Below are positions 46,861 through 58,590 of a DNA stretch of 64,000 nucleotides, piece after piece; within the stretch, counting starts at the first letter, position 1, and every line of letters begins with the position of its first letter. Under the pieces are notes generated by a model. It was not told where the DNA came from. It ran no database searches and worked only from the letters and a program-made list of their open reading frames with translations. This DNA comes from Latrodectus hesperus (taxonomy: Eukaryota; Arthropoda; Arachnida; Araneae; Theridiidae). The position numbers were made by a program, and so were the translations under genes. The stretch is taken from assembly GCA_037975125.1 (NCBI GenBank), contig CM075853.1, positions 25,121,399 to 25,185,398 on the forward strand, in the 5' to 3' direction.

Positions 46861-47125
46861 ATCAAAAGAATGGGAACACCTTAGATTTATAAAAAATACT
46901 TTATTAGTATACTGTAGAACCACATTTGATATAAATACAGTTTAGATTCTCATAAGAATTGATTGATTCAAGTGTTGAATAGTAGAGGAATATTTATTAC
47001 TCTTCATGGAGTTATACTGTAAAAGTTCTTAGAGAGATGCCCTTGGAGAATATTTATTCCGTAATTAATGTTCTAATAGTCCATAATGGTTTGATTATAT
47101 TAAGGTTGGGTGATTGTTAGGGCAA
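46861..47125 (-). mobile_element. Tc1-like transposase C-terminal relic
   Basis: The minus strand retains the eroded end of a Tc1 transposase. It has a block equivalent to SPDLNIIEPLW reading LNIIKPLW at 47081-47104, then an SLRTF..LHEE segment, then GSTVY near the end. The phrase AAAGAATGGGAACACCTTAG at its left edge resembles the usual 3' flank and terminal-repeat region of such elements. The catalytic Glu codon has become AAA (Lys, 47090-47092). Many stops are present. The N-terminal two thirds is missing. It is a different lineage from the Tc1-like elements at 26 and 31.7 kb. Confidence 0.65.
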
Positions 47126-47158
47126 AATTAGGAGTTTAACTTCATCATCATTATTATA

Positions 47159-47917
47159 CAGGGTGATCTTTTTTAAAGTGCCAGAGTGTTTGGAGCGCCC
47201 TGTAGCGCAATCTAACAGCCAAAATGGCGCCAAACTTGGTATTTAGACTAATCAAGGTACGGGGAAAGAGATTCCGTAAAGAAAATTCAGTTCCAAAAAT
47301 CGCCGCAGGAGCATTTTGTGGCGGTTTACAATGTATAAAATGTGATAAAAGGAAAATACTGACATACAATCGTACAATTAAATTATTAATGTTTATTTAC
47401 TACATTAACTTCCCCAGTGAGGAATAATTACACCACATTCAATGTGAGCATCTCTCTCAGAAATAACACCGTGTGTTCTGTGCACAACATTCTCCACAGC
47501 CGTACGTAGCATATCACGAGAAATATCCCGCATTGTCTTTGTTATGTTGTCCTTCAGAACAGACAAATTTGATACTTCACCAACATAAACGCACGTTCCG
47601 GTAATGTGAAAGGCATTGCCACTGGAGCTCGTTTACTTCAGCTGAGATTATTTGTCGGAGCTGTCTATTACTTGCTTTTACAGCCCCTATTACAGGCACT
47701 GTCATTGCACAACATTTGCACTTTTCTTTGATACCCGTGATTTATACTAATTATCATTATTGTAAACTAAAGCAGCACCACAAAATGGAACTAATTTTTT
47801 TCGGAATCTTTTCCCCCATATTTTGGTTAGTGTAAATACCAAGTTTGGTGTCACTTCGGCAATTAGATCGTGCTACACGGCGCTCCAAACACTGTCACTT
47901 TAAAAAAGATTACCCTG
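47159..47917 (-). mobile_element. Non-autonomous DNA element with long inverted repeats
   Basis: This 759-bp element is flanked by TA duplications (47157-47158 and 47918-47919). Its inverted repeats start CAGGGTGATCTTTTTTAAAG and continue with a few mismatches for roughly 110 bp. The interior is an internal-deletion product. On the minus strand it keeps a transposase C-terminus-like stretch, DNITKTMRDISRDMLRTAVE and VVHRTHGVISERDAHIE, resembling the end of Tc1/mariner-superfamily DDE transposases, which typically finish near a G-G-H-x-E motif. A short unrelated piece (MTVPVIGAVKASNRQLRQII) lies upstream of it. No catalytic core remains, so it must have been moved by another element's enzyme. 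Confidence 0.82.
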
Positions 47918-48349
47918 TATATAGCTATAATTGATATCTTAAGTTTATGTAACTATAATTGGAGAGATATATTTTCAAGTTATAATCGGATGGATATAGT
48001 TTCAAGCTATAATTGGACAAGATCAATTGCAAAGATGGTGCATTACAATCCTAGAAAATTCTCTTCAGGAAACAAGGCTCACATCATAGGATGGATTTGG
48101 TCAGGTAAAAGTTTTCTATGTTTCTCTCCAGTGATCTTTCATTCTATTCTTGCTCCATCAGAAAACTACGACATATCTGTCCATATCAAAACAGATCCAC
48201 GCCCATTCAGTCACAATGAGACAATCACGATCATACTCTCATGCAGGTCTCCTTCAAACATGCAGCTATCTGTTGTAGAAAAAAGTGTGAAAGACGATTT
48301 ATCTCAATTCCTTATTAGTTCAGGTTTTGAAAGTATAACACCACTTTAG
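47918..48349 (+). other. Unassigned open frame beside the inverted-repeat element
   Basis: A frame opens inside the right repeat of the neighbouring element (ATG at 47870) and stays open to 48349, about 143 codons beyond the element. The part from 48030 on is less AT-rich than the background and encodes VHYNPRKFSSGNKAHIIGWI, then SENYDISVHIKTDPRPFSHN. I recognise no family. At 47920-48010 a phrase like AGCTATAATTGGA recurs about four times in tandem. The composition suggests an unrecognised repeat or an exon, but no splice signals or homologous motif support a gene. Confidence 0.3.
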
Positions 48350-50012
<1,663 letters not shown>

Positions 50013-50286
50013 AGTTTGACACCACGTGCTAGATTGCGTAATTGTCGAAGGCTGTAGTAAGGAATTTTATTATTCCCATCATAATTATCTTCCGATAGGA
50101 CTTTCTTAGATGATGTGTTGTAACGTGTCTCAAAGGAGGAAACCAAGAAAAATCACGAGCACTAATGCCGACAATCGTGTATGCAGAAGTTCTGTATCCA
50201 TAACCACGTTATTCTACAGTGGGCTGGATTGAACCCGTGATCTTAATCACCAAAAAGTGCTGTTCTACCACTAGGCCAGGGTAGCC
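50013..50286 (-). mobile_element. tRNA-derived SINE, family 3, minus copy
   Basis: On the minus strand the block starts GGCTACCCTGGCCTAGTGGT (A box TGGCCTAGTGG) and has a B box GGTTCAATCC (50226-50235). The two are spaced as in a tRNA-derived promoter. About 210 bp of non-coding body follows, less AT-rich than its surroundings, ending near 50013. No target duplication is evident, so the 3' limit is approximate. The head differs from the heads of the other two SINE families in the window. Confidence 0.78.
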
Positions 50287-50739
50287 AAACTTTAATATTT
50301 GAAGATAAACATAATTTTTTGATTAAAAGTTCTTACATTTTTCAAAGAATATGTTTCAATTTAAAAACAATAAGCATAGCCTCTTCATCAATACATATAA
50401 CAAATGTTTTCAAGAAAGTATTTCCTATAGATTTGTCAAAAGAGGATAATTTTTATTTGAATATTTTATTACTGACTAAGATTTTTATTTAAGACTTATT
50501 ACTAAGATTTATTACTGACTAAGTTATTTTTGCTTAAAAAGCAATGCACTATTATTGAGGGAGAAGAATAGATTCATTTCTTGGCTAATTGTTATGATAG
50601 CATTGACAAATTATGTACAATGCAAACAAAAATATATTTCATGCACCTGGGAAATCATTTTTTTATTATTTTAATTGTTGGCAGTTTAATTTAATTATAT
50701 TTTAAAGAATATAAAAATAAAGATGGTATCTTTTGTTTA
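50287..50739. other. AT-rich background with short direct repeats
   Basis: TTATTACTGACTAAG occurs twice, at about 50466 and 50510. Nothing else is recognised. Confidence 0.5.
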
Positions 50740-50829
50740 GCTATATTTTAATTTGAATTAATGATTATGTAATACATAATCATTAATTTAAATAAAAATA
50801 TAGCTTCTTAATGTTATACATTAAGAAGC
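50740..50829. repeat. Two adjoining hairpin-forming inverted repeats
   Basis: The first (50740-50804) has arms of 32 bp with two mismatches and a one-base centre. Its left arm begins GCTATATTTTAATTTGAATT. The second (50803-50829) is GCTTCTTAATG, a 5-base loop, and the exact complement. They share two bases at the junction. Confidence 0.9.
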
Positions 50830-51775
50830 AATCTTACTTTTAAATTATGATTAAATATGAAAAATATGCGTTATTTTATGTTAACATTTGTTGAATGATT
50901 AATTACAACATTTTCTTGTTGAGTATCAAAATTTAAAATTAATTTTTAATCAAATATATTTTCTAAAATATTTTATATGTTGGGTATTGAAAAATAAAAG
51001 TTTTTTTATTGTTAATTTCATTTTACCTTCATTTGTAAAAAAATAAAGAGAATTTATGATAAAATAGATACAAAATAACAATTAAAATATTTTTATTGCC
51101 TGAAAAATTGAAGAGTAAGGGGATTAAGAGCTTATATAAATAACAATAAATTCATTCGAAAACAATAAAACCCAAAATAATAAATTTAAAAGTAATTAAT
51201 GGAAATTTTTGAAGCGATAATTCAAGAGGTTTATGAGTAATGTTTTTTATTGATATCTAGAGAATAATAAATCTCACAACAACATTGTAATCATAATTTA
51301 ATATATTTAAAGACGCTAAGAGGCCTTTCTTAAATCTCTGATTTGATTACAGTTCTGTTTTTATTTTTCTTTATTCATATGATCATAAAACTTTTATTGA
51401 TAGTAAAAATTGATTAATTCTGAGCAATTTTGTCTTTAAATATTAAAGTGGAATTGGATTTTTTTACGTTAGATATTTTGATTACCCGGATATTATATTC
51501 TTCTTTTATTTTCCTTCTTTATAAGAGCATATTTCTTTGGTGAATAATTTTAGTTTCAATCAATAAATGTTAGTTTCATTCAATAAATGTTAGTTTCATT
51601 TAATAAAAATTGAAACTTATATTAAATTAATTATGAATTATTTGAGTAAATTCTTATATTGCAGTAACTAATGAAAATAATTTTTATTTTTAAAATTTGT
51701 CATATAAAATATTTATTAATATTTTATATTTATTAATAATTTAAAATATTTATTGATATTTTATTTATATTTTGA
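50830..51775. other. AT-rich background with a small tandem repeat
   Basis: TAGTTTCATTCAATAAATGT (20 bp) is repeated about three times at 51550-51605. Nothing else is recognised. Confidence 0.55.
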
Positions 51776-51787
51776 AAAATAATTACT

Positions 51788-52068
51788 GCCGACCAACTTG
51801 TCTAGTGTTCAGCATGCCTGACTACGGATAAGGAGGTCCTGGGTTCGAATCTCGGTTTGGGCATGGATGTACTTTCTCTCTCTATCTATTCTGCCTTTGT
51901 CCTTTCCTTGTATGAAGGAAGTGTGAATGGTTGCCTACCCTATAAACGGGTCCCTATGGCATGTGTGTACTGAGGAAGTCAGACTCCACACTAAAAATAT
52001 GGTTCAGTTGGTAAAGTGGAACAGCGCACCCCATATTGCCAGCCTAGCTGGCACATGACAACAACAAC
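51788..52068 (+). mobile_element. tRNA-derived SINE, family 1, plus copy with TSDs
   Basis: The head is CCGACCAACTTGTCTAGTG, the B box GGTTCGAATCT is at 51842-51852, and the full body ends GCCAGCCTAGCTGGCAC followed by a CAA-rich tail. The flanks AAAATAATTACT (51776-51787) and AAAATAATGACT (52069-52080) are a 12-bp target duplication with one mismatch. It therefore gives the normal, non-chimeric structure of the family in this window. Confidence 0.95.
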
Positions 52069-52089
52069 AAAATAATGACTTTAAAAAAT

Positions 52090-52742
52090 GAAACTAAATG
52101 AAACGATATGTTTTCGATGAAATATGTTGTTGTGGTCTCTCCCTCCTGGTTGACAGCAACACCAAACCAAGTGCATGAGCCCGAACGCCTTCAAACAATG
52201 GAGCACAGCCTCAAGGCTCGAGAATAGCTGGCATTTATTTAAACCGATGCAGGCCAAAATATGGGCAGGAGCAATTTGAATCGCATTGAATTTTTGACAC
52301 AGGGGTTAAACTTTGTGGCCCGTCACATAACGTTGTATATGAGTGTGTCTACTTCGGAAACTCTCGAGAGTTGTCTGATCACGCCTGTTGCCAACTCCAA
52401 TTGGAGTGGCTCCAGGGTGATTTTCCACATACCATTCATGCACGGGGCTCTTCTCCAAGAAGAACAGACATGTTGCCGGATCCGGGTGACGATCTCTGAA
52501 AAAGTTAGGCAGCCACCATGAGCACTATCCTTACAGCTGCCCCCTCTAGCCAGACCATCAGCAATTTCATTACTGTGCACATCCACGTGCCATGGAGCCC
52601 CCGGAAATGTGATCTTAACATTGTCAATCAAGCGATTCAAAAACCGGTTGATGCTCCTATTCGTTCGGTCCTTATGCCTCCACCATTCAGATAAATGCTG
52701 ATTTGAGCTATGACTGTCACTCAAAATCAGTGCAAACACTTT
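52090..52742 (-). mobile_element. Non-LTR retrotransposon fragment, RNase H end
   Basis: On the minus strand a 138-codon frame (52739-52323) begins FALILSDSHSSNQHLSEWW, with the RNase H Asp motif in SDS. It continues FPGAPWHVDVHSNEIADGLA, the H.D..GNE.AD region in eroded form. After its stop the same strand shows a Cys-rich end, CDSNCSCPYFGLHRFK. The remainder is 3' untranslated sequence with a CAACAACA-like tail near 52128 followed by AT-rich sequence. The polymerase and endonuclease domains are missing, as in a 5'-truncated insertion. It sits immediately beside the SINE at 51788-52068. Its exact ends and target duplication are not clear. Confidence 0.82.
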
Positions 52743-53470
52743 CAGTTATGCAAAATTTCAGAGTTTCCCCAATAGCTATTCATTCGGTAAAATATATTTA
52801 TTGGATTCATTTAAAAAAAATTAAGTTTACATAAAATAATTTGTAAATTCATCAAAAGTTGTTTATATTGATGATTTGACATAAGTGCATAAATTTTATT
52901 TCTTATTCATTTAAATAATTTGAAAGAGCTTAATATAAAATAGAATGAGTATTCATACCTATTTGTCAAATCTTACTAGAACGAAATTCAAAAATTAAAC
53001 TTAAAGATCTTGCAACATTATTAAAGAATTTTGATGTATATATTTTCAAGATGATAAAAAGCATTTAATGTTAAACGTGTTCCATTATAGAAACTCTTTG
53101 CAGAAAATATACATTGCCGTCAGTTTTTAGCTGCAGCTCTTAAATTCCTAGTGTATAATTATATTTCAGTCCTATATTTTTTTTGTAGGAAAAAGGGATG
53201 TAAATAAAATGCAAACTTTATTGATAATTATTTTACTTTAGCTATTATAACTAAACAGTCATGCAATTTAAATATGTTCGAGAATAAACTAAATTTTATT
53301 TCAGAACATCGACCAAATAATCTCAACATATACTTTATAAGCATTGATTTGTTGACTTTATAAACACTGGTATAATTATATTTAGATTTATAATATTTTT
53401 ATTCACGTTAATTGTATTTACTAATGAAGATCATTTCTATTTTATTTTGCTTTAGGATTTATCAAAAGTC
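52743..53470. other. AT-rich background, no gene recognised
   Basis: Nothing is recognised. Confidence 0.55.
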
Positions 53471-53660
53471 TCAGCTTTTTATCCTTTTAGTTGGTTGATA
53501 AGACGAAGTACCAATCATGCTTAGGAACTAAACACTAGGGATTTCGTGCTAGGCTGACCAAATAACCAGGACATATGCTTTAAACCCCAAGGCCCTCAAT
53601 AAAGAAAACAGATAACTGTAAGTCATTGTCCCCTCTGTCATGTCACTGAGTTTAGTTTAT
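53471..53660 (+). mobile_element. Short 190-bp retroposon, second copy
   Basis: This block aligns end to end with the minus-strand element at 14750-14947. It starts TCAGC, shares AGTACCAAxCATGCTTxGGA and GGACATATGCTTT, and ends AGTTTAGTTTA. It is more diverged than that copy. The flanks ATTTATCAAAAGT and ATTTATAAAATGT may be an eroded target duplication. No coding frame or clear polymerase III boxes are seen. Confidence 0.72.
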
Positions 53661-54094
53661 TTATAAAATGTTTGTGTTTTATATATGTGTACATAAATAC
53701 ACAATAATGATTTTAGTTAAGAATTCATTCTAAATCTACTAATAAAAACTAAATAAAAGCATTTTTAATATTATCCCTAAGCAATAATAATTGCATGCCT
53801 TAATTTACTTTTATTTTTGAGAAATAAATAATAAAATTGTGAATGATTTGAACCCCTCTTAAATTATAAAACTTATCCATTAAGAATTTGATTTATTTGT
53901 TTATTTCTCTTCAGTTTTTAGACAATTCCTACAATTCCATTACATTAAAATCCTTTCATGTACAACCATCATCTACTGCAAAAATTTTACAATTGGTTTA
54001 AATAAAATCACGATAACTTCTCCGTAATTTAACAATAATGTTAATAAGAATTTGATATTAATATCGATTACCGTAGTTTTAATTCATATATTTT
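53661..54094. other. AT-rich background, no gene recognised
   Basis: Nothing is recognised. Confidence 0.55.
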
Positions 54095-54106
54095 ACGAGT
54101 TTAACA

Positions 54107-54392
54107 CCGACCAACTTGTCTAGTGGTCAGCGTGCCTGACTACGGATAAGGAGGTCCTGGGTTCGAATCCCGGTTTGGGCATGAATGTACTTTCTATCGA
54201 TATATCCTGTCTTTGTCCTTTCCTTGTATGAATGAGGTGTGAATGGTTGCCTACTCTATAAACGGGTTCCTATGGCATGTGTGTAGAGCAAAGTCGTACT
54301 TTCACCTTCATGGTGCTCTCGATTAAAATCGAAAGAGGCTCCCAATCGAGCATAGCGAGCTTGGCTTGTCCAAGTGTCATTAGTAAACAACA
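54107..54392 (+). mobile_element. Chimeric tRNA-SINE with perfect TSDs
   Basis: The first 178 bp match SINE family 1 (A-box region at 54121, B box GGTTCGAATCC at 54160-54170, up to CTATGGCATGTGTGTA). From about 54285 the sequence switches to the 3' module AGAGCAAAGTCGTACTTTCA seen in family 2 at 39603, ending in a CAACAAC tail. The whole composite is flanked by the perfect 12-bp target duplication ACGAGTTTAACA (54095-54106 and 54393-54404). The composite was therefore inserted as one unit. Confidence 0.93.
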
Positions 54393-54404
54393 ACGAGTTT
54401 AACA

Positions 54405-57400
54405 AAATACAGCACATTTATTTTTTTTTTCAATTCTTCCTGTTGGTTATACTTCGTAAATTTATTTTTCGACTCATAAATTAATAGCTGTTTGTACAAA
54501 TGAACATATGTGCTATTAATAATTTGAAACTCTTAATTTAAAATTTTTACCCATGAATAACTAACAAAAAAGCTTTTATCACTTACTTTCGGTTTTAAGA
54601 CAATTAATTTAATAATATTATTTTAATTACACTGCATATACAATCTTTCTCTTTGCAAAAGTTTGACAATTGTTTAAAAAATCAAGAATGGTATTAATCA
54701 ATTTATCAATATTTTGATGGATTTGTCATTCATATTTGCAATTCTACCTCACTTATTTTTTGTATTTAACAATAAAACCTTTTCATTTCTTTAACTTTTT
54801 TGCATAAAGAAACATGTGTACTAATTCATGCTTGAATCCACCAGAACATTAAAATTTATAATTAGCTTCAAATTATTAATTTTTTTTTGCCACTTTAAGT
54901 TGTTACAAATACAGTTAAATATCTAATTCGGACTCAGTGAAGAATTTAAGTTACATCTCTTGCATGCAATTTATCGTTTTGTGATGAGAGGAAAGTTAGC
55001 AACAATTATGGTAATAGATGTCTTTGAGAGTATGCTAACAAATTTTTTTTCAAAGTTGTTAAAGGCTACATTATTTTTCATTTCATTCTTTATGCGTATA
55101 TTCTTTATCCATATTTTATTTAATTAGGCTAAACGTTAAGAAGTTGGAAGACAAGTTCATCTTCTTCAACTCATAATGTATATAATTTGAAATTCCTAAC
55201 TTATCCTATTCTATTTTTTTGAGGATATTAAAATATAGTCAAATGCTTTGAAGTTTATAGAGAAAATTTAAAAAGTTTTAACTAAATTCGTTAAAATATG
55301 TGACATTTTAACAAATTTAATGCAATATATTAACCATGAGACATTTAGTTACTCATATGTCGAACATAAAATCCCCAAAATTAATTGCAATGCTATCAAA
55401 AATGCAATGCAGTTATTTATTTAATAAAACCTTTTAATATTTAATTACTCTAACTCTAAATCAAGTTTAATTTTATTATATTATAATTAATAACAAACAT
55501 ATTTAATTACTCTAACTCAAGGAAATTAAATACACAGAGTTTTAAAATCAAGAAATGCAGCAAATTTTCTGAAAAAAATATACGTTATAAAAGTGGAACA
55601 ACTAACAATAGAGAATTATCCAAGTCATGAAAAAAATTTGCATAATTATTTTGTAAATACTTTTTTAAATAAGGTGAATAACCAAACATTTTTTCATTGA
55701 AATAAATTTAAAGCTCGATTACCAATAAAAACTTTATCTTTAATGCATGTTTTTATCCTATTTACGAAGCAGTTTTCGCAGTGAAAAGAGGAAGTTTATT
55801 ACTCAAATATGAAATAAAAGTTTATCATATTGCTTAAAAGTCTGATAAGAATTCATTAAATTCTCTCTGAATGTTTATTAAATAAATTTGAGAGTCTTTA
55901 AGAGTGTGATTATTAAGGAAATATTATTTGATGATCATAATCAACAGAATAAATATTTCTTATTCAGTAATTACATTTAATTCCATTTTAATAATTAATT
56001 GCTAGTTTGGTACACTTATAAAACATCTTAATTCACTGGAAAAAATAAAGAACGAAAATACTTAAGAAGTAAAAATTTATTCATTGAAAATTACTTTCTA
56101 CAATAATTAAAATATATTTATGTAAATGGAAGCTTAAAAAAATGTCCAACAATATAAGCAATTAAACAAAACTTTTTTCAAATAAATTGCTTAAAATTAA
56201 AAATTAAATTATTGTTTTCATAGTTTTTCTAAATTAAAGGATTTTAAGAATGAAACGATATTAACTCAATATTATCTATTAAGAAATAAGAAAACTTTCT
56301 AAGAATAGTTGAAACTTATGCATTTTCAAATAGCACATCAAAGCATTTAAATTCTTCTATATAATAAAGGAGTCTTTATTATGGATAAAACTGGATATTT
56401 ATATTATAATGATTCAAATTTCTAAAATTTGCTTATAATAATGCCTTATGATTCATACCACACCTGGGCAAAAAAATTAATTGTTTTACAGAAAATTTAA
56501 AATATATACTCCAACATTTTACATAATATATAATATTTCTAATACTTTTGCTACACAAGCCCTACCTTTTAAGGTATATTTTGCATTGTATTGTATAAAA
56601 AATCACAAAAATTTAATGCAAAAGCATTAAAAGAATTAAAAAATAAAACTATTTTTCCTTATTTTTATAAAATGAAAGAATAGAAATTTAGAATGAGGTG
56701 CTAGTCAGTTTATAAAAAATATACATAGTGTGATTAAATGTGTAAGAAAATGAAAATAAATTGCTAAAAATATTATCTTCCATTTCTTGGGGATCTTATT
56801 CTGATCAGGATAGTTAAAACAAAATTAAACTTCCTCTTTATTCAAAATAATTAATCGTATTCTTTTTAATATATTTCTTTAGGCATTTTTTTCTAAAGAA
56901 TATTTTAGCTTCTAAAATAATCTTTTGAAAATTTGAAACCAATAAAAATTTGACCCATATTTGAAAAACTAAATGATAATAGTTTACTAATATAGCAGTG
57001 TAAAGAATTTTTGTTTTGAAGAAAAACATTTTTTATTGATCAGTAATATTAGCTTCCATATGCCTTTTATTCTGAAATAAGTACTGAAATATATAGGAGA
57101 AATAGCTTATAATTAAAATAAAATATCAAAATGTAGATCTTAAGTATTCTATTCCTTTTAATTATTAAACTGATACATTAAAGGAACGTATTTTCTTCAA
57201 AAATAAATTCATACAAATTTGAAAAATATTAAACTTTCAGATATTTCATTGTAATGTAACTTTAAATAATGCATAATTATTCAACTAATTTTTTTACTAA
57301 GTTGAATAAAAATATTCGATACGTAAAACCAACTTTAAATTAGAATGGTTAGTATGCAAATTTTATGCTAGGTAAATCTTTTAAGTTTTGCCTGAATTTT

Positions 57401-58387
57401 GTTATGTAAAATAAATTTATTATACAGTATAATTTTATTAAATACGTTATTTTGGTTTCTATACGAATACAAATATAAAAATAAGTAACATAGATAAAAA
57501 TAAAACTAGATATCTATGTGAGAAGATTTCATTAGACCATGGACTACAATATTGATATATATCTTACATTTTCCTGATGGATGACGTTAAATTCCTGATG
57601 GAACTGCAGACATAGTAAGAAAAACTTAAGAAACTACATAATTAAATCAAGGATAATGGGGAATGACTTATGTGGAGAAAGAAGAGGCTTTAATCGGTAC
57701 TTTGTTTTTTCTTTGAACTACTTTTGCAAAAAAGTTTATATGGAAAGTTAAAAGCTTAGTTATTAAAGCAAAATCCATTTAATCCTAATTTAATAAATCA
57801 CTTTCTTCCCCTTGGCAGGAAATTTGACAATCAATAAGTTTTTTACATCCTGAAATTCTACGTAGTAACAGCTGGAAAGTAATTACCTGAAGATCTACGG
57901 AAACAATTTTCAGCTGCAACGCAAAATCTGTAAGATGTCCTCTAATTATTTGACAGTTTGGCATCTAATGAAATCTAGTTTTTCGTTAGATAAAAATGGA
58001 TCATTAATTTCAAATTATGTAAAGCATTTCTTTGGTTTATATTAAAATTGGCAGGTATTCTAATCTATGTAGTGTCCTTGTAGAAGAAATCAGACATCAA
58101 TTTAGAAAATTATACACCCTTGAGCATTTTCGGAAGTATAAAGTTTATTTAAAATTTAAAAAAATGTGTAGCTATGTTTGTTCAAAGAATAATCTTATAG
58201 AAATATATGAAATGAAGAAAGCATCTAACTATGATAAATGCTATTCAAAGCAAAATTATATATGATATTCCTATTAAAATAGTATAAAACTTTTTTAATG
58301 CAGAAATATATTGTTATCAACGTCTACCCTTCATGAGGGATCACTTTAAATTTTTTTTAAGATTTTAAAAGATTAAATGAGATTAAT
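54405..58387. other. AT-rich background, no gene recognised
   Basis: This is a long AT-rich interval. Frames at 56838-57029 and 58032-58265 lack motifs. The part 57790-57970 is slightly less AT-rich with no identifiable content. A repeated phrase, ATATTTAATTACTCTAACTC, occurs twice near 55437 and 55498. Confidence 0.5.
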
Positions 58388-58590
58388 GTTTAATTAAATT
58401 AAATGGCTAGATTGTTAATTAAATTAAATTGCTAGATTGTCAATTAAATTAAATTTAATTTAATAAATTTAATTCTTCCAATTGCAAGATTCTTAATTAA
58501 ATTAAATGGCTAGATTCTTAATTAAATTAAATGGCTAGATTCTTAATTAAATTAAATGGCTAGATTCTTAACTAAATAAAATGGCTAGAT
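58388..58590. repeat. Minisatellite, 25-bp unit
   Basis: Units built on TTAATTAAATTAAATGGCTA and GATTC repeat about seven times. The last three or four copies are almost identical and a degenerate patch lies in the middle (58450-58490). No coding potential is seen. Confidence 0.92.

Noticed and set aside
54107..54180. tRNA gene
   Set aside because: The head resembles a tRNA with good A and B boxes, but it continues without a terminator into a SINE body, is flanked by target duplications and occurs in several copies.
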